Shown in pieces: positions 5,167-5,170 of a DNA stretch of 5,170 nucleotides. Source of the DNA: Lachnospiraceae bacterium (GTDB taxonomy: Bacteria; Bacillota_A; Clostridia; Lachnospirales; Lachnospiraceae). A model generated the notes under the pieces. That model ran no database searches. It had not been told where the DNA came from and saw only the letters and a program-made list of their open reading frames with translations. Position numbers and translations under genes: made by a program. Where the stretch lies: the NCBI GenBank assembly GCA_016291475.1, contig JAEEXJ010000146.1, forward strand, positions 1 through 5,170, in the 5' to 3' direction. Each line of letters begins with the position of its first letter. Within the stretch, counting starts at the first letter, position 1.

Positions 5167-5170
5167 CCTC
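5167..5170 (-). promoter_or_regulatory. Shine-Dalgarno site of the ABC ATPase gene
   Basis: GAGG at the right edge is followed on the minus strand by AAAGGAC and then ATG, a seven-base spacing. It supports the 5159 start and the completeness of the ATPase gene inside the window. Confidence 0.75.

Overview
The window looks like chromosome from a low-to-moderate G+C Gram-positive anaerobe (Clostridia, probably Lachnospiraceae or a close relative). Reasons: strong GGAG-type ribosome sites, sigma-A promoters, a CIRCE element, two lipoproteins with short Gram-positive-style signal peptides, and an alcohol dehydrogenase closely resembling the Clostridium beijerinckii/Thermoanaerobacter secondary alcohol dehydrogenase. 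The genus call is inference. All six genes lie on the minus strand, so the window is transcribed from right to left, and coding density is high.

Layout in order of transcription. (1) 5159-2937: a tight operon of a metal (probably zinc) ABC transporter ATPase, its ABC-3 family permease, and a cysteine-rich lipoprotein whose start codon lies one base beyond the permease stop. The substrate-binding protein is not in the window and may lie off the right edge. (2) 2836-1769: an NADP-type zinc-dependent secondary alcohol dehydrogenase with its own strong promoter and an 18-bp inverted repeat at about +8 to +25, resembling a Rex-type operator. (3) A rho-independent terminator, immediately followed by a COG0523 (CobW/P47K/ZNG1-like) GTPase metallochaperone. 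The GTPase ribosome site abuts the terminator T-run, and this fixes its start at 1711. (4) 650-192: an unrecognised small lipoprotein with its own promoter and a clear terminator. (5) 132-1: the control region of a gene that starts just beyond the left edge. It has a sigma-A promoter overlapped by a CIRCE operator, a leader inverted repeat and a strong Shine-Dalgarno site, and most likely serves groES-groEL.

Functionally, the first two-thirds of the window reads as zinc import (ABC transporter plus a possible extracytoplasmic metal-binding lipoprotein), a zinc enzyme, and a COG0523 GTPase of the family that delivers zinc or other metals to client proteins. That the three form one functional unit is inference from adjacency. 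I see no mobile element, CRISPR array, RNA gene or clear novel defence-type system. The best candidates for something undescribed are the cysteine-rich lipoprotein of the transporter operon and the terminator/ribosome-site arrangement before the GTPase.
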